DNA of 64,000 nt from an uncultured Bacteroidota bacterium (GTDB taxonomy: Bacteria > Bacteroidota > Bacteroidia > Chitinophagales > Chitinophagaceae). The stretch spans positions 1-64,000 of the forward strand of contig CAILLK010000048.1 in assembly GCA_903835005.1 (NCBI GenBank), in the 5' to 3' direction. Below, in pieces: positions 26,766 through 35,448 of the stretch (the first letter of the stretch is position 1; each line of letters opens with the position of its first letter). The position numbers were made by a program, and so were the translations under genes. The notes below the pieces were generated by a model. It saw only the letters and a list, made by a program, of their open reading frames with translations. It was not told the origin of the DNA and made no database searches.

Positions 26766-27738
26766 AAAATTTAATTTATTTTGTTTGAAAATTAGGTTTT
26801 GATAATAAAAGATTTGAAAAGCGGACTTCACCTAGCCAGTGATTCAGACATCGTCGAGGAAAACAATAAACCTCGATATGGCAATTCGTTTATCAACAGG
26901 ATTATTGATGCCTTTATAAGTTTTTTCAGTGCACATTAAAAAGAGGTGCCGGCAGATTGTTTTATCAAAAAACAGGCTTAAAGAAACCATTTCCATAACC
27001 ATGTGATTTAATTGCCTTTAAAAAATTTAAATGAATTATTGAACCATTATTCTTTTTAGTTGCAATAATTTCTTCTGTAAAATTCCGGTTAACATATTAA
27101 TAAAGCAAAGCACTATTGTTCTATTCTTTCATCTTTTTAGCTATTGCAAGGGAGCTTTTTGGCTTACTTTTTTAAATATTAACAACCTTGTATAGGTATT
27201 GCTCTATTTGCCCCAGAAAGAGAATGTGGTAAAAATCAACCTAATTAAAATCAGGAGTCGGAAAGATAGAATACCTCAAAGCCAACTAACAGATCGAAAT
27301 TATTCTGAAGACGGAATACGCCAACCGTATTGTTCTAAAGCTGAGGAATAGGAAATACGCCATGTTATGCCTTTTCATTTTCAATTACAGGTAACATAGA
27401 TCAATTTCTTCATCGTTAATTACCGGAGGAAATTCAAATGTATATTTTAATGATTATTTAAATAATTATTTTTAGTATATCATCCACTTGTGCATGATTG
27501 GATTATCCCTACCGGAAAGGAATACAGAAATAGTATAAAATATTACTAGCCAACTAGTAATACAAAACCAATGTGCTCTCCTCTTTAAGCTAAAAAGCTT
27601 AAATAAGAGAGCTTTTTCATTAATTAGCTTAAGCTTTTTAACTTTTTTGTTAAGAAAATTACAGCTTTTTTGACGTACCAAAGTAATAACTATAAAAATA
27701 CCTTTACAAAATTCATTAACAATTAAAATCCATAAAAT
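26766..27738. other. Long A+T-rich intergenic region
   Basis: About 970 bases without a convincing gene, lying between divergent transcription units. A 69-codon minus-strand frame near 27472-27681 is Lys/Phe-rich and coincides with hairpins, so it was rejected. The right part contains two inverted repeats (27543-27560 and 27575-27612). The latter has a T-tract, listed separately. Confidence 0.5.
27575..27617 (+). terminator. Terminator-like hairpin with no gene before it
   Basis: GCTCTC (27575-27580) pairs with GAGAGC (27607-27612), and an inner stem pairs TTTAAGCT with AGCTTAAA. TTTTT follows on the plus strand. No plus-strand gene ends before it, so it may end a small RNA or act as an attenuator in the leader of the lipoprotein gene that starts at 27739. 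A 7-bp dyad TTACTAG/CTAGTAA sits just upstream. Confidence 0.55.
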
Positions 27739-28254
27739 ATGAGAAGCAAATTACTAGTCGCCCTATTTATAGGCATTGCAATAATCGCTTGCAACAAAGA
27801 CAAGTTTACAGAGACGCCCAAAACACCCAAAAGCAACGCACCAACACATTCCGCTGCACGGTTCACGGGAGACACTACAGAAACAGCTACATCTCAATTT
27901 ATTTCCATGAGTGTTGCAAATCAAATGATCACTAGTTATCTTTACAGTATTAACTCTTCTGCAAATGATACAGACATCAGATCATTTTCGGTAAGTGCGG
28001 ACTCATTAAGAGCGTTTCTGGCGAATACTTCGATAAAAAATGTGAAGCTGATTTTTGCACATACTATGAGTTATATTAATGCAGGTAATTCTGGTGTATA
28101 TGCGGGATATCAGAGCGGTGCTTTGACTATTGTTATAGCTGCATACGATACATCAGGTAATTATGTTTATTATGGAGGAAATGTCCTCGATCACTTAATT
28201 CCGTGTCCTTATACATGCCCATCAGGGTCGGCAGGCAATGATTTATTGCAGTAA
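27739..28254 (+). CDS. Lipoprotein of unknown function
   Basis: This 171-residue protein has a lipoprotein signal (lipobox AIIAC, Cys18) followed by a Lys/Thr/Pro-rich linker (about 20-45). The body contains SADSLRAFLANTSIKNVKLIFAHT and a C-terminal CPYTCPSG with two cysteines. No family is recognised. It heads a four-gene plus-strand unit: 4 bases separate it from a membrane protein gene, which overlaps a histidine kinase gene, which overlaps a response regulator. It may therefore be a sensor input or a target of that system. Confidence 0.7.
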   Translation: MRSKLLVALFIGIAIIACNKDKFTETPKTPKSNAPTHSAARFTGDTTETATSQFISMSVANQMITSYLYSINSSANDTDIRSFSVSADSLRAFLANTSIKNVKLIFAHTMSYINAGNSGVYAGYQSGALTIVIAAYDTSGNYVYYGGNVLDHLIPCPYTCPSGSAGNDLLQ

Positions 28255-28258
28255 GAAT

Positions 28259-28909
28259 ATGATTTATCAGTCTCCATATTATATCTATTTAATATCATTG
28301 CTTTTTGCGAGTATTTGCAGCGTTTACCGGTTTAAAAAAATTGATATCGCTGCTAAAATCTTATCAATATTAGTATGCAGCGCTTTCATTAATGAAAGCG
28401 CTGCATACTATTTGGCAATAAAATACCATAACAACATATCGCTATATGCAATTTACTGCCTGCTCGAATTCAGCCTGCTTTGCCTTTATTTCAATAATAT
28501 AATTGATGTATTCAGAAAGAATAATATCGGTATTTTTATTGGCGTAGCAGGAATACTATTAGGAATTATCAATATTCTTTACATTCAGCACCTGCACGTA
28601 CTCAATACGTATTTTTTGTTTTTTGAAGATTTAATGGTAATTGGTATGTCGTTATTTGCATTTTTCCGGTTACTTATTAAAAATGATTCGCTCTACTTAT
28701 TCCAGTATCCGCATTTTTGGTTTATCAGTATTCTTGCTTTTTTCTGGAGTATTACATTTTTAAATTGGGGATTATATGATTATATTAATCTGAAATTACG
28801 GAATACGGCATGGCAAGTCAATTTTGCACTTCCGGTTATAGGTATAATTACATACAGCAGCCTGGGATGTGTATATTTATGGTACCCTGTAAAAACGAAA
28901 AACAAATGA
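28259..28909 (+). CDS. Polytopic membrane protein upstream of a two-component system
   Basis: The protein has 216 residues from the ATG at 28259-28261. An ATG seven codons earlier would overlap the previous gene. It contains about seven hydrophobic helices (for example YYIYLISLLFASICSVY, NIGIFIGVAGILLGI, FWFISILAFFWSITF). No family is recognised. The topology suits a sensor or modulator that feeds the histidine kinase, whose start codon overlaps this stop (ATGA at 28906-28909). Residues 38-51 are encoded by a perfect 40-bp palindrome at 28371-28410. Confidence 0.72.
   Translation: MIYQSPYYIYLISLLFASICSVYRFKKIDIAAKILSILVCSAFINESAAYYLAIKYHNNISLYAIYCLLEFSLLCLYFNNIIDVFRKNNIGIFIGVAGILLGIINILYIQHLHVLNTYFLFFEDLMVIGMSLFAFFRLLIKNDSLYLFQYPHFWFISILAFFWSITFLNWGLYDYINLKLRNTAWQVNFALPVIGIITYSSLGCVYLWYPVKTKNK
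28371..28410. repeat. Perfect 40-bp palindrome inside a coding sequence
   Basis: The left arm TAGTATGCAGCGCTTTCATT is exactly the reverse complement of the right arm, with no spacer. The palindrome ends sharply: the bases on both sides are T and do not pair. It is in frame and encodes the VCSAFINESAAYY segment of the membrane protein. The mRNA would form a very stable hairpin about 110 bases after the start codon. Confidence 0.95.
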
Positions 28910-29706
28910 ATGATCAATATATAATACCATTATTTGTAGCGGGATCCTTATTGCTAACATTGTTTGCTTTTTTTCTTATTGCCTATTTAATTGTTCAAAA
29001 AAACAAGCAAAATGCCTATCAACTGGAAAAGCGTCAAATCTTTTTTGATCATCAAAACAACATCCTCCGAACAAAAATTGAAGAGCATGAAAACACGCTG
29101 GACCATATGTCGAAAGAGCTGCATGATAACGTAAAATCCGTTTTAGGGTTTGCACAAATGAATATGTATAAAATAGCCGATCTTGCGCCCGGGGAAGAAC
29201 AAGCATTACTAATTGACAAAACGAATAAAATTATCGGGCAGGTATTGGATGATCTGCATAATATAAGCCATTCATTGAACAGTAATTTTGTGAAGAATAT
29301 CGGGCTGACTGAGACGATCTCAAAGGAATTGGAAAACATCAAAGTTTCTAAAAATATTTCATACAACATTGATATCCAAGGGAATCCTATTGCTTTTGAC
29401 GCAGAAAAAGAAATACAGATTTACAGAATTGCACAGGAAGCGATTCAGAATTGTGTAAAACATTCAAAGGCGGCAAACATCAGTTTTATATTAAATTACG
29501 GACCGGATTTTTTTACAATGAAAATTTCAGACAACGGCATCGGTTTTGACAAGAAAAAGATATATGAAATGAGAGGGCTTGGTTTCCTGAATATGTTTCA
29601 ACGTGCCAGGTTTGTGAACGGTTCGCTTGAAGTACAAACTGATCCCATGACAGGGTGCATCATTATTTTAAAAATAAACCTGAATACAAATGGAATCACT
29701 GATTAA
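28906..29706 (+). CDS. NarL-family sensor histidine kinase
   Basis: The start at ATG 28906 overlaps the previous stop and removes a non-conserved 32-codon extension, giving 266 residues. A single membrane helix (8-30) and a coiled linker lead to a HisKA_3-like dimerisation motif KELHDNVKSVLG with H73. The ATPase domain follows: QEAIQNCVKHSKA (N-box), DNGIGF (G1) and GLGFLNM (G2). There is almost no extracellular domain, so the signal probably comes through partner proteins upstream. The gene for its regulator overlaps its end by 17 bases. Confidence 0.9.
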   Translation: MNDQYIIPLFVAGSLLLTLFAFFLIAYLIVQKNKQNAYQLEKRQIFFDHQNNILRTKIEEHENTLDHMSKELHDNVKSVLGFAQMNMYKIADLAPGEEQALLIDKTNKIIGQVLDDLHNISHSLNSNFVKNIGLTETISKELENIKVSKNISYNIDIQGNPIAFDAEKEIQIYRIAQEAIQNCVKHSKAANISFILNYGPDFFTMKISDNGIGFDKKKIYEMRGLGFLNMFQRARFVNGSLEVQTDPMTGCIIILKINLNTNGITD

Positions 29707-30334
29707 GTTCGCAATAGCAGAAGACCAGGAGATAGTAAGGAAGGGCGTTATAGAAATTGTTCTTGGTTTCGGGGGATATGTGTTGCAGACTGAAGCCAGC
29801 AATGGATATGAACTTTATAATAAACTATCGATGATGGAAACTAAACCGGACATCCTGATTATAGATATCAGTATGCCCGTATGGGATGGATACCAGACAC
29901 TTGATGCGATAAGGAAGAAGTGGTCGGAATTGAAAGTATTAATACTCACTATGCACAAGCATGAATTGGCTATCATCAAAATGTTCAGAAGTGGCGCCAA
30001 TGGCTACCTGCTAAAAAATTCCAACCCGAAAGAGTTACAAAAAGCAATGAAATCAATCCATGAAACCGGAATGTATTTCTCAGAAGTTGCTTCTAGTAAT
30101 TTTTATCACAGGCTGCAGCATTCAAACATAATGCCTTCATTAACTGAAAAAGAAATTCAATTGCTCAAATTATGTCACACTGATCTTACTTATAAAGAGA
30201 TAGCAGTTAAAATGAATATATCGGAACGCAGTGTTGCCGGTTATAGAATTAGTCTGTTTGAGAAATTAGGCGTAAACAGCCGTGCAGGCCTGGTTGTTTG
30301 CGGAATACAGATGGGACTTATACATGTAGATTGA
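29690..30334 (+). CDS. LuxR/NarL-type response regulator
   Basis: This 214-residue protein has a receiver domain with E11-D12, phospho-acceptor D59 (LIIDISMP), T87 and K109 (YLLKNS). A LuxR-type helix-turn-helix follows in 145-210: LTEKEIQLLKL ... TYKEIAVKMNISERSVAGYR. Its target promoters are unknown; the large type B secreted protein gene that follows 357 bases later is an obvious candidate. It is co-translated with the kinase (17-base overlap). Confidence 0.93.
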   Translation: MESLIKFAIAEDQEIVRKGVIEIVLGFGGYVLQTEASNGYELYNKLSMMETKPDILIIDISMPVWDGYQTLDAIRKKWSELKVLILTMHKHELAIIKMFRSGANGYLLKNSNPKELQKAMKSIHETGMYFSEVASSNFYHRLQHSNIMPSLTEKEIQLLKLCHTDLTYKEIAVKMNISERSVAGYRISLFEKLGVNSRAGLVVCGIQMGLIHVD

Positions 30335-30691
30335 TTATGTTATTATAAAATTCGGCGCAATTCAATACCCTGTCAATTGCCCTACTTATCTCTGTTATTC
30401 AAATCAAACCGTTCCGGTAAAAAAATTGTTGCACCCAACTTCTTATAACACGGGAAGAACAATTAAATGCAACGTCACTAAACAGTCAATCTATCCGGCT
30501 AATAATTTTCGCTAAGACCAATAAAAGTTCCTAATTAGCCAACTTTATTGGTAAATTTGGTGTCTATTATTATGTACCACTTTTAAATGTTCAACGCTAT
30601 TTTTTTGTTGTAAATGAAAAATGTTTTATTTTTAAACAATTAAATCTAATTACAGGCAGAATACAGCAAAACCACATACAATATTTACTCT
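30335..30691. other. Intergenic, likely promoter region
   Basis: No gene seen. TAAATTTG at 30552-30559 is an exact -7 match, but no clear TTTG lies 19-21 bases before it. Transcription from here would give a leader of about 125 bases to the next gene. Confidence 0.45.
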
Positions 30692-33313
30692 ATGCGCCGA
30701 TTATATTTAATACTGACAATTCTCGTCCTGTTTTCAACCGGATGGAACAGCAGTATCTATGCACAAACACTTTTCCCGGTACCTAATATACCTGGAGTAT
30801 GCGGGGTTAACGGGGTTATAGTTACAATGAGTGGCGGTAGCGGTGGCGCCAGCAACAGTACCGGCACAGGCTTCCCCGATGGCGGCCCGGGAGGTAATGG
30901 CGGCTCCATTATCTGCACATTAAATGTAGCAGCCCCTGTGGTAATCACATCTCTTACTTACTATGTTGGGCTTCAGGGCGCTGTAGGAGTGCCCGTATTG
31001 ACAGGAATAACCGGCGCATCTGGTGGCACGGGATATGGTAATGGTGGCAATGCAGGTAATTTTGCCGGCCCGACCGGAATAGTCGGCACAGATGTAAGTG
31101 GCGGCGGTGGCGGTGGCTCATCAGCAGTATTGAATACAACCGGTTCTACAGTGCTTCTGCTCGCAGGCGGTGGCGGTGGCGGCGGGGCATTATCACCCAC
31201 TGTTTCGGGCGGAGCAGCCGGCAACCCAGGCCTTAACGGCGGTAGTTTTGCACCGAATTTTGGCGGCTCAGGGGGCACTCCCGGCACTTTTGGCGCACTC
31301 GGAGGTGTTGGTATTGCTTTTAATGGCATGCCGGCACAAGCTACAGATCCAGGCAATGGCGGCAATGGTGGCGAGGGGCTTACCGGCAGTCAATCTGGCG
31401 GTGGTGGCGGAGCCGGATATGGCGGAGGCGGAGGCGGAGGCGCGGGCAATACCATAATTGCCGGCGTTAATACAGTTACAGCAGGCGGCGGTGGTGGTTC
31501 CAATTATGTAAATCCGGCATCCATAACCACAGGGCTCATCAATGGCACAGCCAGCACTACGGGTGATGGGGCTGTTTCGCTGGTTCTGTATCCGGCTATT
31601 GCTACCACTACCGGTGTAATATTATGCAGTGGCGTTACTTCAACATTTACAGAAACAACACCTGGTGGTACGTGGAGTTCCTCAAACCCGGCTATTGCTA
31701 CCGTTAGCGCTCCTACCGGCACCTCAATTGTGGTTACAGCAGGCACAACATCGGGTGTTGTGAATATATCCTATACTGAACCCAGTGGATACTGGTCTTT
31801 TGTTACAGTTACTGTAAATCCGGGTGCAGCACCCATTACTGGCCCATCGGAAGTATGCGTTTCTCAAACCATAAACCTGGTTGATACAACATCCGGAGGA
31901 GCCTGGACTACCAGTGCCCCCGGCATAGCAACTGTTTCTGCCAGTGGAGTGGTAACAGGCGTTTCGGCAGGCACCGCAGTTATTACCTATACTTTACCAC
32001 TGGGATGCGATGCCATTACAACGGTTACTGTCTATCCTATGCCACAACCTATTACAGGAACATTATCGGTTTGTGCAGGAAATACCACACCGCTGGCTGA
32101 TGCTGTAACAGGTGGTGTCTGGTCCAGCTCAAATACTTTAAACGGGAGTATAGATCCAGTTTCGGGAGTGGTATCCGGATTAATTCCGGGCACTACCATT
32201 ATTACCTATGGTTTTGCCGGCCTGTGCCTCACCACCGCGGTTGTAACCGTAAACCCATTGCCAGTTATCGCCAGTACCGACTCTACAAACCCGACCACCT
32301 GCGGAGGCTCAGATGGCACTATAATATTGAATGGGCTAATATCGGGCACATCTTATATTGTTAATTACGATTATGATGGCACACCCGGCCCTACTCTTAC
32401 TATAACTGCAAATAGCGGCCATTTAATTATTAACAACCCTTCTTCAGGGCTTTTGGACACCGGAACTTATACAAACATTTTTGTTACAAACGCAATTACC
32501 GGTTGTGTATCCAACATCGTTGGCCCGATAGTTCTGGTTGACCCGCCAAACCCACCCGCACCGGTAATAACCAGTACTCAGCCATTGTGCAACGATCAAA
32601 CTTTATTTCTTAGTGGTTCTGATGCATTACCCGGAGGCCATTATTCATGGACCGGGCCAAACGATTTCATTTCAGGCCTTCAGAATCCGGCAATAGTTCC
32701 GGCTACATATGCCGATACCGGAACCTATACGCTTATCTACACGCTGTTTAACTGCCAGAGCATACCAGTTACCGCAGATATCGGTATAGTTTCGCCTCCA
32801 CCACTGACAAATATTACACTGAGTCAAACTATTCCATTAGGTGGCAGTGTACAGTTGAATGCCGATAGTGCGTTTCAGTACAGGTGGGTGCCCGACGATG
32901 GAACACTCAGCAACCCGAATATAAATGATCCTATAGCAACACCGGTTGTAACCACAACTTATACCGTTTATGGTATGAGTATTTATGGCTGTCTTGATTC
33001 GGCATTTGTCACTATTACAATTGATAACGGCAATAACGGCTATATCCCAACCGCATTCACCCCCAATAACGACGGACTTAACGATGTGTTCCGGCCTGTT
33101 GGGATGAATTTCCGCAGCCTTGTTGAATTCCACGTATATAACAGGTGGGGGCAACAGGTATTCTTTTCGAACACTATTGACCACGGATGGGATGGAACCT
33201 TTAATGGCGTGCCACAGGAATTGGGCGATTACTATTACCTGATTATAGTAGCGCAGCCAGGGGCAAATGGGGAAAACATAACCTACAAAGGCGAAGTAAC
33301 GCTTATAAGATAA
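30692..33313 (+). CDS. Glycine-rich secreted protein with gliding-motility (T9SS type B) C-terminal domain
   Basis: The protein has 873 residues. A signal peptide (about 1-25, ending IYAQ) is followed by a glycine-rich domain at about 40-300 (runs such as SGGGGGGSSAV and GGGGGAGYGGGGGGG). Two or three Big_2/Ig-like units follow (about 300-530), then SprB/PKD-like modules. The C-terminal 85 residues are a CHU_C/gliding-motility domain: IPTAFTPNNDGLNDVFRPVG ... YNRWGQQVFFS ... GDYYYLII. Proteins with this tail are exported by T9SS and often held at the surface through PorP/SprF partners, none of which is in view. It is a single gene; a surface adhesin role is inferred. Confidence 0.9.
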   Translation: MRRLYLILTILVLFSTGWNSSIYAQTLFPVPNIPGVCGVNGVIVTMSGGSGGASNSTGTGFPDGGPGGNGGSIICTLNVAAPVVITSLTYYVGLQGAVGVPVLTGITGASGGTGYGNGGNAGNFAGPTGIVGTDVSGGGGGGSSAVLNTTGSTVLLLAGGGGGGGALSPTVSGGAAGNPGLNGGSFAPNFGGSGGTPGTFGALGGVGIAFNGMPAQATDPGNGGNGGEGLTGSQSGGGGGAGYGGGGGGGAGNTIIAGVNTVTAGGGGGSNYVNPASITTGLINGTASTTGDGAVSLVLYPAIATTTGVILCSGVTSTFTETTPGGTWSSSNPAIATVSAPTGTSIVVTAGTTSGVVNISYTEPSGYWSFVTVTVNPGAAPITGPSEVCVSQTINLVDTTSGGAWTTSAPGIATVSASGVVTGVSAGTAVITYTLPLGCDAITTVTVYPMPQPITGTLSVCAGNTTPLADAVTGGVWSSSNTLNGSIDPVSGVVSGLIPGTTIITYGFAGLCLTTAVVTVNPLPVIASTDSTNPTTCGGSDGTIILNGLISGTSYIVNYDYDGTPGPTLTITANSGHLIINNPSSGLLDTGTYTNIFVTNAITGCVSNIVGPIVLVDPPNPPAPVITSTQPLCNDQTLFLSGSDALPGGHYSWTGPNDFISGLQNPAIVPATYADTGTYTLIYTLFNCQSIPVTADIGIVSPPPLTNITLSQTIPLGGSVQLNADSAFQYRWVPDDGTLSNPNINDPIATPVVTTTYTVYGMSIYGCLDSAFVTITIDNGNNGYIPTAFTPNNDGLNDVFRPVGMNFRSLVEFHVYNRWGQQVFFSNTIDHGWDGTFNGVPQELGDYYYLIIVAQPGANGENITYKGEVTLIR

Positions 33314-33782
33314 TACACTGCCTTTCCCTGAAAATTGTTCTTCCGAAACTATTCGTTGGCAGGTGAACTACTATGCGATATTTTCTCCCTTAACCAAGGG
33401 CACGGTTTTCTATTGCAGATTAACTTATACACAAGCCCGAAAGTAAATTCAGATCGTTTAAACTTTGCCAAAAAAGAAAAGCCAGCCTGTGAACAGGCCA
33501 GCCCCTATAAACCCTATGAAAAAGCTTCCCTGAGAACAGGTCAGCAATACCCTATATGGGCACAAATTTAGTTCAAAATTCTTTTCATTGATGCACTATG
33601 GGTTATCTTTTAACCCTTATTTTAACAATAAGTTTATAAATATTAGTTATTGAGCTGGCTTCAAGAATTTATAAGGGAAATCATATATTTTAAACACGCC
33701 GATTGAAACAGTGTACAATAGGGGTACCTGCCAAAATACAGACTATTAAAACCAATCTGGCCGGCTGCAAAGTGAATCAGGT
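33314..33782. other. Intergenic between convergent genes
   Basis: No protein gene is supported. A pair of 17-bp direct repeats containing dyads lies at 33486-33545, with a -7-type element on the minus strand at 33563-33570 (see next entry). Confidence 0.5.
33468..33556 (-). ncRNA. Candidate small RNA or dyad array (tentative)
   Basis: On the minus strand TAAATTTG (33563-33570) matches the -7 consensus. Downstream, two similar hairpins CCTGTTCTCAGG and CCTGTTCACAGG lie 43 bases apart inside 17-base direct repeats (15 of 17 identical). The second is followed by TTTTCTTTTTT, a terminator-like tail. Transcription would give an RNA of about 90 bases. No good -33 element was found and no RNA family is recognised. 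Alternatively, the second hairpin terminates the lipoprotein gene to the right. Confidence 0.3.
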
Positions 33783-34328
33783 CTACTGTTCTTTCAGTTC
33801 CTTGATAAGTACTATTGTCTCTGCCCAAAGCGTGGTCTCTTTATTGGTAAACGCCCAGGATTTATTGGATACTTCCTTATTATCAGGACCAAACCATTTT
33901 ACCAGTTTATTGTTGGCAAAAAAGAATCTGCTGATGTCGAGCCTTGTTTTTTTGTCGTCATACCAAACACTGTCGCCCTGTGCCCTGGCCTTTTCTTCGG
34001 TATAGGTACGGGGCTTGTTGTAAACAAAATATTGTTTCAGAATAAAGATGAGCATACCATCATCAAAATAATATTCAGTAAAAGTGCGGCTGGTATCGGT
34101 AAAGTATTCGCTGACAATCTTCTTCACTTCCTCGTCGCGGTAGTACCCTGTAATAGTCCCTATGGCGGCCGAGGTAATATCGTCTACTCGCTTTACGGTA
34201 TAATCTTTCTGCTTATTATTGATCTCGGTATAATGTTTCATAGCACTGGCAACAGCATCCTCCGGTTTCTTTTTGCACGAAGTAAAAAGAGCAGTTGCTA
34301 ATAACAATGTAGTAAGTATTTTGTTCAT
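33783..34328 (-). CDS. Lipoprotein of unknown function
   Basis: This 181-residue protein has a lipobox ALFTSC (Cys18) followed by KKKPED. The mature part mixes charged helices and aromatic strands (TFTEYYFDDGMLIFILKQYFVY). No family is recognised. It is monocistronic, on the minus strand. Position in the outer or inner membrane cannot be told from sequence. Confidence 0.7.
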   Translation of the reverse strand: MNKILTTLLLATALFTSCKKKPEDAVASAMKHYTEINNKQKDYTVKRVDDITSAAIGTITGYYRDEEVKKIVSEYFTDTSRTFTEYYFDDGMLIFILKQYFVYNKPRTYTEEKARAQGDSVWYDDKKTRLDISRFFFANNKLVKWFGPDNKEVSNKSWAFTNKETTLWAETIVLIKELKEQ

Positions 34329-34482
34329 CTTGTGGCGTATTGCAGAAAATTAACGTCAAAGTTCGCAAAGATCGGGCAAAGAACAGCATTACAACATGCC
34401 CAGCGGAATAGCTTTCTATTTACCAGGTAATCATATGCGTTACCGCCTGTTTTACCGGTGACATTTTTTGCTCCAAAATCAA

Positions 34483-35358
34483 TCAGACCAGCAAAACCTG
34501 CCATGCTTTATTTACCTCTCCGGCATCCAGCAATTCATGTGCATAGGTATGCAGTGCTGTTGTTTTTGCATCTTCGTCGTGTGTACTGTTCTGCATTATT
34601 TCATTGAGCCTCCCGTCATCCATAAGGTTGCTTACCACAGGGATCGCTGTGCAGTTGCCCAGCAGCCCCAGGTTGTTGCCGGTAAGTATATGGCTGTGCT
34701 TTATAGCCGCCGGCAATGCATCTACACCAATACCAAGGTCCATATTCGGCTTGGGCACCGTAAACACTGCGCTGCCCGATGCCCGGCAGTAATAGTCGCC
34801 ACCCATGCGGGCCACAAGGTCAATTTTATCCGGGTCTATACGGCCCTGTTCATCCAGCACATGGTCATCTATATGCATGCACAGCACCTCGCAGATAATC
34901 AGGTTGGCAGCTCCACCCTCCTTCCCTGTTTCAATTACCTGCAGTAATTTACATTCCAGTTGCACCGGTGATTCCTTTACCCTGAATGGCTTTACCAGAT
35001 CTGATTTCACAGGTGTAAAACCAGCCTTCACAAATTCATCAGTTCCCTTCGGATATTCGCAACTGGCAAGGCTCATCTGCTGCACCATACTGTAATTCAC
35101 AACATTAATCACCACTTCCTTCGTATCATACACATTCTCCAGCGTATGCTTTATGGTATTGTCCCTTACCCTGCGGGCCGGCGAAAAAATGAGAATTGGC
35201 GGCTTGCTGCCAAACACATTGAAGAAGCTGAACGGCGACAGATTGGAAACACCACTACTATCAATGGTACTGGCAAAACATATTGGGCGCGGCGCTATAG
35301 AACCTAACAAATAGGCATGAAGCTGTGCAGTCTTTATTGATCCGGGAGTGATGGTCAT
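34483..35358 (-). CDS. Flavin reductase-like (flavoredoxin family) FMN-binding protein
   Basis: This 291-residue protein has the flavin_reduct split-barrel domain in the first 190 residues: LGSIAPRPICFASTIDSSG (18-36), NLSPFSFFNVFGSKPP (38-53), RDNTIKHTLEN (65-75) and EYPKGTDEF. It binds FMN and is expected to take electrons from NAD(P)H or another donor. The C-terminal 90 residues are a helical extension common in Bacteroidota members. No oxygenase partner lies nearby. Confidence 0.88.
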   Translation of the reverse strand: MTITPGSIKTAQLHAYLLGSIAPRPICFASTIDSSGVSNLSPFSFFNVFGSKPPILIFSPARRVRDNTIKHTLENVYDTKEVVINVVNYSMVQQMSLASCEYPKGTDEFVKAGFTPVKSDLVKPFRVKESPVQLECKLLQVIETGKEGGAANLIICEVLCMHIDDHVLDEQGRIDPDKIDLVARMGGDYYCRASGSAVFTVPKPNMDLGIGVDALPAAIKHSHILTGNNLGLLGNCTAIPVVSNLMDDGRLNEIMQNSTHDEDAKTTALHTYAHELLDAGEVNKAWQVLLV

Positions 35359-35383
35359 TATAATTGAGTTTACAAGTTTACAT

Positions 35384-35434
35384 CTGGCAGTTTACAATTT
35401 GGGCAAAAGGTCATTGCCAACTGTAAACTGCCAG
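35384..35434. repeat. 13-bp inverted repeat between two minus-strand genes
   Basis: CTGGCAGTTTACA (35384-35396) and TGTAAACTGCCAG (35422-35434) are perfect complements separated by 25 bases. GTTTACAA/TTGTAAAC extends the dyad outward. The words match the repeat at 14701-14775. It could terminate transcription of the sugar kinase gene or be a mobile repeat. There is no T-tract. Confidence 0.6.
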
Positions 35435-35448
35435 TTGTAAACTAATTC

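Noticed and set aside
27472-27681. 69-codon minus-strand frame
   Set aside because: Coincides with two inverted repeats and a terminator-like hairpin; Lys/Phe-rich translation without a family.
30954-31457. Proline-rich and Ala-rich frames opposite or alongside the glycine-rich domain
   Set aside because: They are the expected by-product of GGC/GGT glycine codons read in other frames.
33335-33571. 78-codon plus-strand frame
   Set aside because: Runs through the direct-repeat dyads and has no recognisable features.
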